Below the pieces are notes generated by a model that saw nothing but the letters and a program-made list of their open reading frames with translations, was not told where the DNA came from and made no database searches. This document shows positions 50,371 to 60,952 of a stretch of 64,000 nt of DNA, piece by piece (the first letter of the stretch is position 1; every line of letters begins with the position of its first letter). Made by a program: the position numbers and the translations under genes. The DNA comes from Saxidomus purpurata (Eukaryota; Mollusca; Bivalvia; Venerida; Veneridae). The DNA is taken from the NCBI GenBank assembly GCA_022818135.1, contig JAFMSR010000001.1:5743663-5807662 (forward strand). The letters run 5' to 3'.

Positions 50371-50517
50371 TCCCTGTATTTTATCGTTTATTAAAATAGT
50401 CAGGAATTCGGATGCGTAGTAATTAAACACGAGTGCGTAGCACGAGTGATTTAATTTTTCGCATTCCAACGACTGACTGTACTGACTGTACTTTATTAAA
50501 CGATAAAATACAGGGAG
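50371..50517. mobile_element. MITE with 25-bp inverted ends, upstream of PSMC6
   Basis: The ends CCCTGTATTTTATCGTTTA and TAAACGATAAAATACAGGG form nearly perfect inverted repeats of about 25 bp. The centre is the palindromic ACGAGTGCGTAGCACGAGT. It lies about 190 bp upstream of the PSMC6 start codon. A degenerate relative is at 7640-7765. Confidence 0.8.
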
Positions 50518-51059
50518 GCAGTTATTATTTCGATTCTACCACAAAATTGTCTTTCGAAAATATCCCAAACTATATTCAACGCATAGCAATATATTCCATT
50601 GTAACTTACAAACACGGAATGCGATTGGACGCGTGCGTCATTTACTGCACGTGTGTCCCTTGCAAAACGTAAAATAATGTAACGCTTCTTTTCCTCTATA
50701 TCTATATACGAAAAGTTGCGGATCGTGTTAGAATTATATTTTTGTTAGCTCTACAACAGGCAAAATTTTGTATGAAATATCTTAATAAACTTTTATAACT
50801 ATATAATAGCCACAAGAGAAAATGTCAGATTTTTTGGTGTTAACAAGTGAAATAAAATTGACATTTCACTGAAACAAACAAATTTTCTTTTTATTATATA
50901 TTTTCTTGACAAAATATTCCGGATAACTTGGAGTTATAGTATTTCTTATTCCCCGTGGACAACCAAATAATAATAACCGCATTACTACCATCATTACTGA
51001 CAGGGCAATAAGAATAGTTCAAAAAATGATTAATTCAGATAAAAGTATTTAAAAAAGTC

Positions 51060-51440
51060 ATATCTATCCTAAAAAATTGCATTAAGACTGAAATGTATGT
51101 TGATTCAGTTATCAAAGCTTTGCTAGCCACAGACAAAAAACTGCAAGAAATACAAAAGAAAGTCGGACCATGTTTGCAGAAAATCAATTAAATTTGTTGA
51201 AAATGAATGGCCTATATCAAAGTCATGTTGAAGTTTCAGTAATTACTCTCAATAATGGCTTGTTAATGAGGAATGACAGGATAAATATTCCTGCTAAAAT
51301 GAAATTATATCTTTTGGCTAGGTTGCATGAGGCACACAAGGGGAACACTTAATGTATCACCTAATCACGGGCAAAAGAATATGTTTGGTGGCTTGGAATA
51401 AGCAAAGACATTGAATATCTTGTAAAGAGATGCGATATTT
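51060..51440 (+). pseudogene. Ty3/gypsy-like integrase zinc-binding region, degraded
   Basis: Fragments in one frame read VDSVIKALLATDKKLQEIQK, NGLLMRNDRINIPAKMK, LARLHEAHKGNT, then, after stops, AKEYVWWLGISKDIEYLVKR. This matches the segment before and in the HHCC domain of gypsy-type integrases (HExHxG ... WWxGxxxDI). Stops at about 51351 and 51363 plus a frame change mark a relic; no LTRs were found. Confidence 0.65.
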
Positions 51441-51692
51441 AAGCTAAAATGTAGTACGATAAAAGAGAACCTTTTCCAGACCGATGATGGTCAAGTTTAG
51501 GTTCAAAGATTTTACATTAAGCATGAAGTCACGGTAATGATAAAAATTAACCAAGAGTGTGTTCGCACATCGCATGCAACAAAACAAAATATTCTGTTTC
51601 AGCTGGCACACACAAAACAAATGTAAAACAAATATTTTATGACAATTTCCAGTCTGATCATGCTCCCGAGATTCAAAACTTATCCATAACAT

Positions 51693-51785
51693 TAAAACAA
51701 AAATAATATCAAACAGGGAATGCCACGTACCAAAAACGCAGCCTCCCCAAAACGAGCCCCACAGCACCCAGAAGTGCATACCACC

Positions 51786-51850
<65 letters not shown>

Positions 51851-52100
51851 CACACACACACACACACACAATCATGTACACATACAAACATACACTACCA
51901 ACACACACAAGCATACAAAGCAAACACACGAGGACAAAACGAACAATTAACGGAACACAGTGGGGCACCGCCTTGGAACGGTCAGTGGCAAAAACACCAC
52001 TGGGGAGCTTAAACCGGTTTATGGTGCGCACCCAACCTCACTCTTACCCCCACCATGTTCCAAAGTCACAGGACAGTGTAAATAAAAGTAATCAAATTTG
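51693..52100 (-). mobile_element. LINE 3'-end fragment, minus orientation, with (CA)n
   Basis: Its reverse complement matches 52780-53146: both hold AACCGGTTTAAGCTCCCCAG, TGGCACTGACCGTTCCAAGG-type sequence, a GT-rich tract, and GCGTTTTTGGT..GTGGCATTCCC. The CA repeat at 51788-51870 is the expanded form of the GT tract in the other copy. Confidence 0.75.
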
Positions 52101-52179
52101 GCGATAAAGGAAAACCAAGGGAGCAGAAAGAATATAGCAGACGATGTGCCGAATTTTATCAACATGACATAATCGTAAT

Positions 52180-53146
52180 CAATATATTACAAATAAACTT
52201 CTTCAACAGGGCTACCGTTATTACAAATTGCGTAAATATTTTGCTAAATTTTACTATCGTAATTCTGATTTGGTTTTGAAATTCAATAGTAATCTAAAGA
52301 CTCTTCTGCGAGAAGGTATTTCAAAACCCGATTTTTATGGGGATGTGGTTTACAAACTTCGTAAGATTTTGGGTCATGGAAATTTTCCAACTGTATTTGC
52401 TAAAATTATAAAACGTTTTGTTAAAAGAGGTTACGACCCAACTGTTTTGAGACACACCGCATGTTTGGTGTTCAACCCGTTTACAGTTGGACGCTATGCT
52501 TCCCTCTTTGATTGTGTCTGACGGAAGAGGGGGAGGACTCTGTGATGGGCAGTTTTTAAATCCCACTGGGACGAAACTGTTTTGATTTCTGTCCTCTGGC
52601 CTGTTTCGTCGGGCCCTTAAGGGTGTTTCTCTTGGTGCTCTGCCTTCTGCAAAGGCATTGAGTACATACGTTTTTTGGTTCTCAAGGTTTGCTTTTTATA
52701 TATTTATACACGAGCATTTTTGTGTTTTACATACCATGCCTTTTGTTTCCATTGCGTGTGTTAGAGATTCACCTAGCAGGGATTACTTTTATTTACACTG
52801 TCCTGTGACTTTGGAACATGGTGGGGGTAAGAGTGAGGTTGGGTGCGCACCATAAACCGGTTTAAGCTCCCCAGTGGTGTTTTTGCCACTGACCGTTCCA
52901 AGGCGGTGCCCCACTGTGTTCCTTTAATTGTTCGTTTTGTCCTCGTGTGTTTGCTTTGTGTGCTGGTGTGTGTTGGTGGTGTGTGTGTGTGTGTGTGTGC
53001 ATGGTTGTGTGTGTGTGTGTCGTGTGTGTGTGCGTGTGCGCGTGTGTGTGTGTTGGTGGTGTGCGCTTCTGGGTGATGTGGGGTTCGTTTTGGGGAGGCT
53101 GCGTTTTTGGTGCGTGGCATTCCCTGTTTGATATTATTTTTGTTTT
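52180..53146 (+). pseudogene. LINE C-terminal coding end plus 3' untranslated region
   Basis: 52195-52521 reads without a stop: KLLQQGYRYYKLRKYFAKF, YYRNSDLVLKFNSNLKTLL, ISKPDFYGDVVYKLRKILG, RHTACLVFNPFTVG, then LFDCV and a stop. It is typical of the C-terminal tail found after the RT domain in a family of invertebrate non-LTR elements. The element is truncated at its 5' side near 52180. The GT-rich 3' region follows and ends near 53146. Confidence 0.7.
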
Positions 53147-53394
53147 TATCGACTTCCCATCCTTTTCTGAAGGAAGTTATTGAATGTTCCGGCAAGCGAC
53201 CGAACGTCATTTGTTACACTGATTCTCAACTGAAACATTTTCAAAATGTTAGCAAATATTCAGTGGTAGAAATTAATTTTTGGTCCTTGCCATGTAACAT
53301 GTTTTGTCTTTCAAGATACTTATCTTCTACGAGAAAGCAAAGAAACATCACCAATTCTTTTAGATCCTATTTATCTCTGGTGGGATGGTTCTTT

Positions 53395-53497
53395 GTATTA
53401 GATAGAGTACTGTTTGCGAGAATAATTATGTTATTTCGAGGGGCGTAGCCCCCGAGAAATGACGTAATTATTTGAGCAAACAGTCACTCTATCTGAT
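53395..53497. repeat. Long palindrome (hairpin), about 45-bp arms
   Basis: The left arm AGATAGAGTACTGTTTGC..TTATTTCGAGGGG is mirrored by CCCCCGAGAAATGACGTAAT..GCAAACAGTCACTCTATCT around a centre CGTAG. Similar GATAGAGCAC motifs recur at 54005-54035. Confidence 0.75.
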
Positions 53498-53682
53498 TTG
53501 TATTATGGCACGTTGATAATGGCACGTACACCATCATGTACATTTTGATTGACAGCTCACAGGCCCTGAAACATCGTGTGACGTAACAAAGTGGGTGGGA
53601 TCACGTTAATATTGTTTGGTCACTGATCTTTGTCAGTTCCCTTAAAAAAAGAACGCTAAGAAGGATAGATGAACACTGCATT

Positions 53683-53829
53683 ATGGATATTTTAGAATTG
53701 CAGGATAATGTTTTGTTACAGATGGCTAATGAACTTGAATTCAGTCAATTAGAAGAATTAGACGATATCATTCTTTCACAAGTTCCTTTAGATGCCGACG
53801 ACATGCTTTCACAAATGAAAACTGCATGA
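53683..53829 (+). CDS. Short acidic open frame, unidentified
   Basis: A 48-codon frame begins MDILELQDNVLLQMANELEF and is rich in Asp, Glu, Leu and Gln. It is compositionally more protein-like than other short frames in this flank, and it could be the first exon of a mobile-element gene between the palindrome at 53395 and the transposase relic at 54150. No domain is recognised; chance cannot be excluded. Confidence 0.25.
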   Translation: MDILELQDNVLLQMANELEFSQLEELDDIILSQVPLDADDMLSQMKTA

Positions 53830-54149
53830 TATAAACTGCTCAGGAGACTCGTGTTTCGAGTTCGTGTATATGTATGTCCACCCTTCCATTCCTCTTAAAC
53901 ATTTAAGTTTAAGTCAATTTTACAGAGCTACATCTTTCTTCTTTGGCAATTGTTGCTTGTTTTTGTTTTTGAAAAAAAAAATCTGAAAAGTGTTCTCTAT
54001 TGCAGATAGATCATGTGCTCTATTGTAGATAGAGCACGGTCTAAGCTCCGCCCCCATACACAATGCAAATTATCACAAATACAGTACAGTGTTTTCCTAT
54101 ACAAATATGCAGTAGCCATGATACAATTACACATACCAGTGTTTCTTTA

Positions 54150-54890
54150 CCCACATTGCTTCAGTTATGGACGTCCCAATAGCAGAAACTGAGTTAGGCT
54201 TCAATGGTCTCGTAATTGGAAACGATGAAGAAAAGGCATCAGTAAAGGCAGCAAGGCGGAGTTTTCCAAATTCAAAAGTAACTTTGTGTACCAGAAACTT
54301 GGAAGAAAATTTGAAACGGCACCTTAAAAACAAAATTGAAATTAATAATATGGGATCAAAAAAGTAATTGTGAAGATGTTCGGTCAAAACGGTTTAACTG
54401 GGATCGACACCACTGTAGATTTCGAGACTAAGTCAGCAGACATCAGATCAGAGTATGGAGATAGTGTGGGCCCTTACATTTCCAAGAGACTACCCGCAAT
54501 TTTTGAATATATTTATGAAGGTAGAGAACATTACAACGTCTCTTTAGATTGGAAAAGTAACAACTGTGAATTGTGAATCTATGAATCATGTATTGAAATT
54601 AAATAAAAATTTGACACCACAAAGACTGTCCGGCTTAGTAAAGTAGATACATGATAAAGCCAAATTGCAGGAGGCATTAATCAATGGAGCACTCGATGGT
54701 CACGGGGATTACGAACTGGCCCCTGCTGCATACTCACTGAGATCAACGATAGCTGCATGGCAATCAAATTCAGAATTGCAGAAAGCCCAAATTTTTGACA
54801 ATAAAAACCCAAAAGGTTCAGTTAGTAAAATCATCAGATTGGCAACTTGTACTACAGAAAACAAGTACAATAAAAGCGTAGAATAAAAAC
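54150..54890 (+). pseudogene. MULE-like transposase relic
   Basis: The translation reads GFNGLVIGNDEEKASVKAA, then FPNSKVTLCTRNLEENLKR, then in a second frame FGQNGLTGIDTTVDF and LDWKSNNCE. A further frame gives ESMNHVLKLNKNLTPQRLSG and a stop at 54645, then AKLQEALINGALDGHGDYEL. The order (DG-E region, LC..N helix, NNCE..N..LK) resembles MULE-type DDE transposases and related host-annotated proteins. At least two frameshifts and one stop show decay. Family assignment is by pattern only. Confidence 0.55.
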
Positions 54891-54954
54891 AAGAAGACAT
54901 ACAAATAAGCGAGCGAGGACAAATAAAATTCACAAATTTCTACATGAAAATACC

Positions 54955-55260
54955 CAATTCGGAGGACGCGGGTTCAAATACTGGCGGCGGAAATTGGCCG
55001 CGACTTCTAGAATGCAGTAAAAGTTTTGAAGATATTTCAAGATCTAAAAGTCACTCGACCTTAGTAAAATGCTCGAGCTAGAAACCCGGAAATGTTCTGT
55101 GTATACTATCTGTAGCTGGAGGTTGCAGGTTTGAATAACGGCAGCGGAATTTGACTGCGACCTCTGGAAAACATATTTGAAAAAATAATAATGAAAGGAA
55201 GTGATTGGAGGTCGCGGGGTTGAATAACGGTAGCGCAATTTGACTGCGACCTCCTATAAT
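54955..55260. repeat. Three diverged copies of a GCGACCTC repeat
   Basis: At about 54960, 55117 and 55203 the same block recurs: GAGGTCGCGGGGTTGAATAA, CGGTAGCG, AATTTGACTGCGACCTC. Each copy starts and ends with GAGGTCGC/GCGACCTC, so each could fold back. Confidence 0.65.
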
Positions 55261-55488
55261 AATTATTTTACTGACTAAAATAATAATACCATTCAAGAAA
55301 GACTGAAAACGCAAGAGTGACTTATTGGACTGATCGACTGATTTTTTTGATTTTTTTATTTTTTTTTGGGGGGAGGGGGGTGTTTACCCTCGGTAGTTGA
55401 CTACTGTCATATGACCAAGCGTAGTGTTTTATTGGCCTTCATTTCAATCGGTATGTAAGTACACTCAACAGGACTATAAAATCTAGCT

Positions 55489-55676
55489 ATCAATCGCTTT
55501 CATATACTCTTGAGTATTTCCAATTTAATCGGAATCGAACTGAAGATTGGGGGACATCTCAACGTTTTTTCCATGTATTATAATCAATCGCTTTCATATA
55601 CTCTGAGTATTTCCAACTTAATCGGAATCGAACTGAAGATTGGGGGACATCTCAACGTTTTTTCCATGTGTTATAA
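55489..55676. repeat. 94-bp tandem duplication
   Basis: Two copies start ATCAATCGCTTTCATATACT and end AACGTTTTTTCCATGTRTTA-like. They differ at only a few positions, so the duplication is recent. Confidence 0.9.
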
Positions 55677-55859
55677 AACTGTTCAATATCGGATATTCTA
55701 CAAATTTAGGCCACAATAAACAAAACTTTGTTCAACGCGTACATTCATTTCGGCTACATATTTTAATCAGTTCAATTATCCTGGATAACCATTTGTTCAA
55801 TAATATGCAGTACTTTCCAAGGCATAAAAGGAATGCATAAATAATAATTCACATAATTC

Positions 55860-55969
55860 ACCAGCGCATTTCCAAATCCTTCTTACGACATAAAAGAGGT
55901 GCATATATATGTGCTGTATGAGATGTGAGCTGCCTGGGATGTAGCCACCCTGTACTATGGAAACGCATT
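55860..55969 (-). pseudogene. PIF/Harbinger-like transposase, C-terminal fragment
   Basis: On the minus strand this reads TGWLHPRQLTSHTAHIYA then PLLCRKKDLEMRW, fitting the segment that follows the truncated end of the relic at 56537-56960 across the fold-back element. Assignment rests on position and pattern. Confidence 0.4.
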
Positions 55970-56530
55970 AGCTGTCTCATGTTAAGACATTACGAGTTGT
56001 CTTGTTAACAGAGAGTCCTGTCTTGTTCAATTGTTTTCCTATCTTCCCAAATAAGTGTGATATCTTGTTAATGAACAGTTATATCTTCAAAAGTGTCATG
56101 TTATCTTGTTCATGCGTCATGCTGTTATATTATGTCACATAATATGAAGATCACACGATGCTTTCACAAGATATCATGTGAATTCAAGATGATAGTACGT
56201 GAATTGGACATAATAGCACAATTTTTAACAACATGTATTATGAAAAAGTTAACACTGTATTTAGACAAGATTGCATGTCATTTTGTCAAGATAACATATC
56301 ATGTAGGGAAATTAATGTGATATTTAGACAAGATAGTATGTATGTTTCACATAATATAACAACGGAATAAGAAGATATTATGTGAACTAAACATAACAAC
56401 ATGACATTTAAGAAGATATAACAGTTCATTAGCAAGACATCAATATTAGTTGAGAAGATAGAAAACAATTTTTACAGGACAGGACAGTCAGGTAACAAGA
56501 AAATTTATAATGTCATAACATAAGACAGCT
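55970..56530. mobile_element. Fold-back element, about 560 bp
   Basis: Starts AGCTGTCTCATGTTA and ends TAACATAAGACAGCT. The arms match imperfectly over about 250 bp: TCCTGTCTTGT..AATTGTTTTCCTATCTTC and TTAATGAACAGTTATATCTTC on the left are mirrored by GAAGATAGAAAACAATT and GAAGATATAACAGTTCATTA on the right. The interior is rich in ATCTTGT and TCACATAATAT motifs. Non-coding. Confidence 0.8.
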
Positions 56531-56536
56531 ACGGCG

Positions 56537-56960
56537 TTACATACTGTACAATGTAAGTTTGGCTTTGGCATGCTCCATACAGCGTGCGACTTCATACACT
56601 TCCTCTGCATCTGTAAACCCTACCTGCGGGGCCATACATGGTGTCATGAACGGGTCTCGGTTATGGTAGATTTTGTAGGTCAATAAGACACAGTCCGCAG
56701 GAAAGGGTAAATCTGTGCCTAGTTGGCTCATAAGACCAAACGTGTGGGCATCGTTAAGATGTCACAAAAACCCGCTTCCAACGTGACAAATTGTATTGTT
56801 TGCATCTTCCACGAAGTGTGTGTACAGTGCGTGATAGCAACGATGGTAGGAGAAAAACCGATGCTCTGACTATATTTCAAATGAAGTGACATCAATAGAC
56901 CCACTGGCTTCAGGAAGTTTGATGAACTTCCTTGATGCAGGATCGAGCTGCGATCGCTAT
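56537..56960 (-). pseudogene. PIF/Harbinger-like DDE transposase relic
   Basis: The minus-strand frame reads KFIKLPEASGSIDVTSFE, stop, SEHRFFSYHRCYHALYTHF, VEDANNTICHVGSGFL, stop, HLNDAHTFGLMSQLGTDLPF, then LLTYKIYHNRDPFMTP and a C-terminal AKAKLTLYS. The order D (VEDAN), NDA, LL.DK.YP.R.P..TPY and a HA..K helix is that of DDE_Tnp_4 transposases. The expected Asp in LLADK-type sequence is Tyr here, and two in-frame stops show that it is dead. It breaks off 7 bp from the fold-back element. Confidence 0.6.
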
Positions 56961-56996
56961 CAGCAGTGATGATGATGGTCCGGGACAGGATCCACC

Positions 56997-57080
56997 ACGT
57001 CGGAGGCGACAACTTACCAATCTGGTCATGAGCTGTACACGTCGGAGGCGACAACTTACCAATCTGGTCATGAGCTGTAC
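56997..57080. repeat. 42-bp tandem duplication
   Basis: The block CGTCGGAGGCGACAACTTAC, CAATCTGGTCATGAGCTGTA occurs twice without change. Confidence 0.9.
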
Positions 57081-57109
57081 CATGCATTTATGACAAGGCA
57101 TTTGTCGCG

Positions 57110-58160
57110 CATTCTCAATGAATTGGGACGATGTATTAAATTAATAATGTTATTAAAAGTGTTTTCATGATACATGTACGGTTTGGACTATATATATGTT
57201 GACTTTTGTTTTTTATGTAACCCTGAACATGCCCGATATTTACCATTGACTTGGTTAAGATTACAATTTTCAACCATTTTATAATGATGGTATGTCCCCC
57301 ATTCTTCAGCCGTGAATTGTCCGATTCAAAATCCGATTACGATTCCGATTAAGTTGGAAATGTCCAATATAAGTTACATCAGGTCCCAGATATAATGAAC
57401 TTGAATCCAATTAAAGGTGTATTACAGAGTAAATTCAAAATATGGCTAAACATACTATTTGTCATTTCATTGGCGGTTGAAAAGTTTCCGACATCCAGTC
57501 AAAAGCGAGCTTTATACGGTTGCGACGGCAGGGAACTGGCACGCATATTTATTTCCAAGTTTGGGAGTTTACTTTCAGCGGAAAGAATGGTCCTTTTCGA
57601 TTTTTAGATCAAACGTCAAAGATTTTGCGACATACGTAATTAATTTTTCTATTATATTTATAAGTTGATAGGCTAGACCCTAAATGAAAGAATAATCAAT
57701 GAGCAAATTAAATTAGATCTTCAAATAGGAATAGGAATCATCCATAGTCAATATTTTGCAACATACTTTGATTGACAGTTGCTTTACGGTAGTTTTAAAT
57801 TGGTAGGATTGTTGATAAATTCATGAATTAAAAGATGATCTGTGAAGACATAACCACACCTGGATGATTAAAAGGTAAATCAAATAAACTTCTGTTGATG
57901 ATAATTTTATTCGTTAAAAAAAAGATTTATATACTGGTTCGGGGATTCTCTTTGTAAAGATGGTTCGGCAAAAATTATATCTGTTCGTTGATAAAAGTTT
58001 TAACTTTTTTTTGCTCAGACATTTTTTTATATTATGACAAATAAACATATGGCATAACTCAAAGCTTAGACTTGATAAACTGGGAATGTTAACTGCTAGT
58101 TAATCATGTAGTTTTGTCAAGGTGTGGTCTTTTATAAGGCCAGTATGATGGTAGTCTCAA
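57110..58160. other. Intergenic, no feature recognised
   Basis: AT-rich, with only short accidental open frames. Confidence 0.5.
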
Positions 58161-58162
58161 TA

Positions 58163-58307
58163 ATTTGACTCCAAATGCAGACCCATTTTACATACGGATA
58201 TTTTATAGATATCTGCGCTTTTACGTCTCATCTAGTCTCAAAAAATCGACTCCAAACACAGACCTATTTTACATACGGACATTTTATAGATACCTGCGCT
58301 TTCAGAG
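58163..58307. repeat. Imperfect tandem duplication, about 85 bp
   Basis: ACTCCAAATGCAGACCCATT..TACATACGGATATTTTATAG..TCTGCGCTTT is repeated as ACTCCAAACACAGACCTATT..TACATACGGACATTTTATAG..CCTGCGCTTT. Confidence 0.85.
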
Positions 58308-58714
58308 GCTGGATAGCGCCTAGCAAAAAATATAACGATATTCACCCGTTGAGTATAATTATTTGGACTAGTGTGATGGAATCCAATTAGCCCAACTAAT
58401 TGTGCGCCAGGGCTTTTTGCTATATACTACGGCCGCTCTTCTTGTAAAGACGCAATATTTACATTCAGGGGTGTAACTTGTTAAAGTTATTTTAGTGTTA
58501 TTTTAGGTTTATAACTTCTACAAGTTATTTTTATCTTTTATACATCACTCACTTAATCACTTCTGTAAGTTATTTTGCAGTCATGATCACTTATTCAAGT
58601 TATTTTCGTCCAAACAGTACAAAGAATTACCATCATTTTTTCACAAGGATACAAATTTTCTCTGGAGTTACACATTTTTTTATCATTGAACTTCAAGATT
58701 ATGAAATAGAATAT

Positions 58715-59719
58715 ATACTGGCAAGCAAGGAAAAGCCGATGGCAAGGAATTGTCGGCGGATTTTTAGTTTTCCCGTTACATGCCTCTATAACAGGTCTGT
58801 TTGAAGGAAGTTTTGATCAAAATCTATCGGAGGATTTGTTTTGAAGCTGACTGACAGAAATTATGAGTCAAAGTATAGATATTTACTAAGATATCGATTT
58901 TTAATTTCAGCGTACTCGCAACCTTGACATATATGTTGTCAACAAAGTCAGTGGGGGTCATGTGATGGCTGTCAACTTCTGACTTCCGCGCCAAAATATT
59001 ACTTCAATTTTTCTTAAAACATTAGAAAATCATGTTAAAATACATTTCAACACGCAATAAATAGGTATTGATAACATTTTCAAACCGTAATAGTATATCG
59101 GGATGATTTGACTCTTCTATTCAAGGGAAGTAATTTCTTATGATTGTATAGTATTTCCCTTTGTTTGAGGGAGGCTCAATGCGGGAAATCATAGGCTATA
59201 TTGCCATGCAAACACATAGAAAAAATCGGGAGTTCTAATTTGATGTTAGCTCCGACTGGAGGCTGTGCAGGGTATTAAGCAAAACAATTTGCATATATTT
59301 GACTAACAGAAATCGGTTACTTCCGTAACAGTTACACATGTAGGTATATAGACCTACTTACAAAGCCGCAAATTAAGATACATGTAATTTCTCAAAGACA
59401 ATTTATTGTTAAAAACCATTACAAATAGTTATTTTTAATTCTTTTCAAATATTTTTGTGTTAAACGTGACATGAGCTATATATCGGCGATAAATGCACCC
59501 GACATTTCCTGCTGTAATGCCTATTTTTCGTGTGCTCTAAGTACCCCTTTTAAGGCCCCATATTTACGAGCATCGCGACCAATGTAAACAAAATTATCTC
59601 CCACGGAGGTCAAGGCCAAGATTTGCAAAATAGTAAACTTTTTTATTCAGACTCATCTATTTCTAAAATAAACGAAAAAAACATGTAAAATCCATCGGCT
59701 TTTCCTTGCTTGCCAGTAT
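58715..59719. mobile_element. DNA transposon-like element with perfect 28-bp inverted ends
   Basis: 58715-58742 (ATACTGGCAAGCAAGGAAAA then GCCGATGG) is the exact reverse complement of 59692-59719. TA precedes and follows CTGGC/GCCAG, so a TA target duplication fits. The interior of about 950 bp has no transposase and is AT-rich, so it is a non-autonomous element. Confidence 0.8.
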
Positions 59720-60719
59720 GTTACGCACCGACAAAACCTTTTTATGCATTGGGTTTTGAAGTAGGGCATTTTTCATCTGTTGGACAATTTTGGCAATAAA
59801 TCCATTATGTCTAATGGAAAAGTCATTACTGTCAGCTATAAAGAAAGAACCTGCATTTCTTTCTCTTATCTAAAGGTATTTGTGCACAGAGGTTATCTGC
59901 TAGTAATGAAGAAATTCAAGAAAAACTGAAATATTTTATTTATAACCTGTATACGTTATTTTCAAATATTCCCATTCTTTTGGTCACCTCAACTTTCAAG
60001 GGAGTTAGTTCTTTCAGCAAAGGGAAGTGATTTTTTTGCAATGAAAATCACGTCCTTGTGTGATCACTATTCAACTTTTAACTGTTTCAACTATTGTTTG
60101 GCCGCATGCTTGCAGAGAAATGACTCTTTTTGCAATGAAAATCACATCCTTTGTTCCAACCATTCACGATTAACATGCATATTAATTTTTGATAAAATAA
60201 TAGTTATATAAAAAACGCTGCCCTTCAGTGTAAATATACATGAAAACCAGTTTCTTAACTGTGCAAAACTGTTGATGTTTCTCCATATAGTTTTCATTAA
60301 CTTTCATTGGTGGAAAATATCATATGATATAACGGATATCGGTCATTGTGTATTGATACGAATATCTTATTGTATTGATCATTTTTATAGATACTCAGCC
60401 CTACTTAAGTCCCATCAACCCCCAAGAAAAATCAAAATTTGTCGTTATACAGTTTGTTTTTCAAAAGAGATACTGGCATGAGACCAGTTTCCGACAAAAA
60501 ATCGAGGTTTTCTGTACATTTCAAAAAGAAAATGTCTCGTAACCAAATTTACACATTTACAAATGTAAGTCTTTCCCCTCTATGATGTAAACAAGACCAT
60601 TGTCTTTTGCGTATGCGTACCAAAATTGGGGCTCCAGCAGCAAATTACTTCCTTTTGCTGAAAAATATTTAACTCCCTTACAAGTGTGCATGAGGTGACA
60701 AAAATAATGGCAATTAATT

Positions 60720-60952
60720 AATGGAAATTTCAGAAACGCTATTCAGTGCTTCCCACCCATCTAGAAATGAACTGGTTATAAACCCAGAGGTAGTTTTACT
60801 TGTATTATACGCCGGGCAGGGTCTATTCGTAAAAGAGCTAAAGTCTGGTACCCTGATTTCCTTGTATCTGCATCTGTCCCTCAGCAACCTGCGCCTGTCA
60901 GGAGTCTTGTCAAGTTCACCCAGGAAGATATCCCAGGGTTGGCTGGGACTAT
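60720..60952 (-). CDS. Candidate terminal coding exon of an unidentified gene
   Basis: Downstream of a plausible acceptor (TTGTTTATAG) the minus strand reads PWDIFLGELDKTPDRRRLL, RDRCRYKEIRVPDFSSFTN, YNTSKTTSGFITSSF and LDGWEALNSVSEISIN then a stop. Composition (Arg/Asp/Trp/Pro) and GC content above the surroundings suggest real protein rather than a mobile element. No family is recognised. The plus strand is also open over the same span, which weakens the case. Where the preceding exon lies is unknown. Confidence 0.35.

Noticed and set aside
51444..52031. 195-codon frame with a Cys/Val run
   Set aside because: The run is the translated CA/GT microsatellite within a LINE 3' untranslated fragment.
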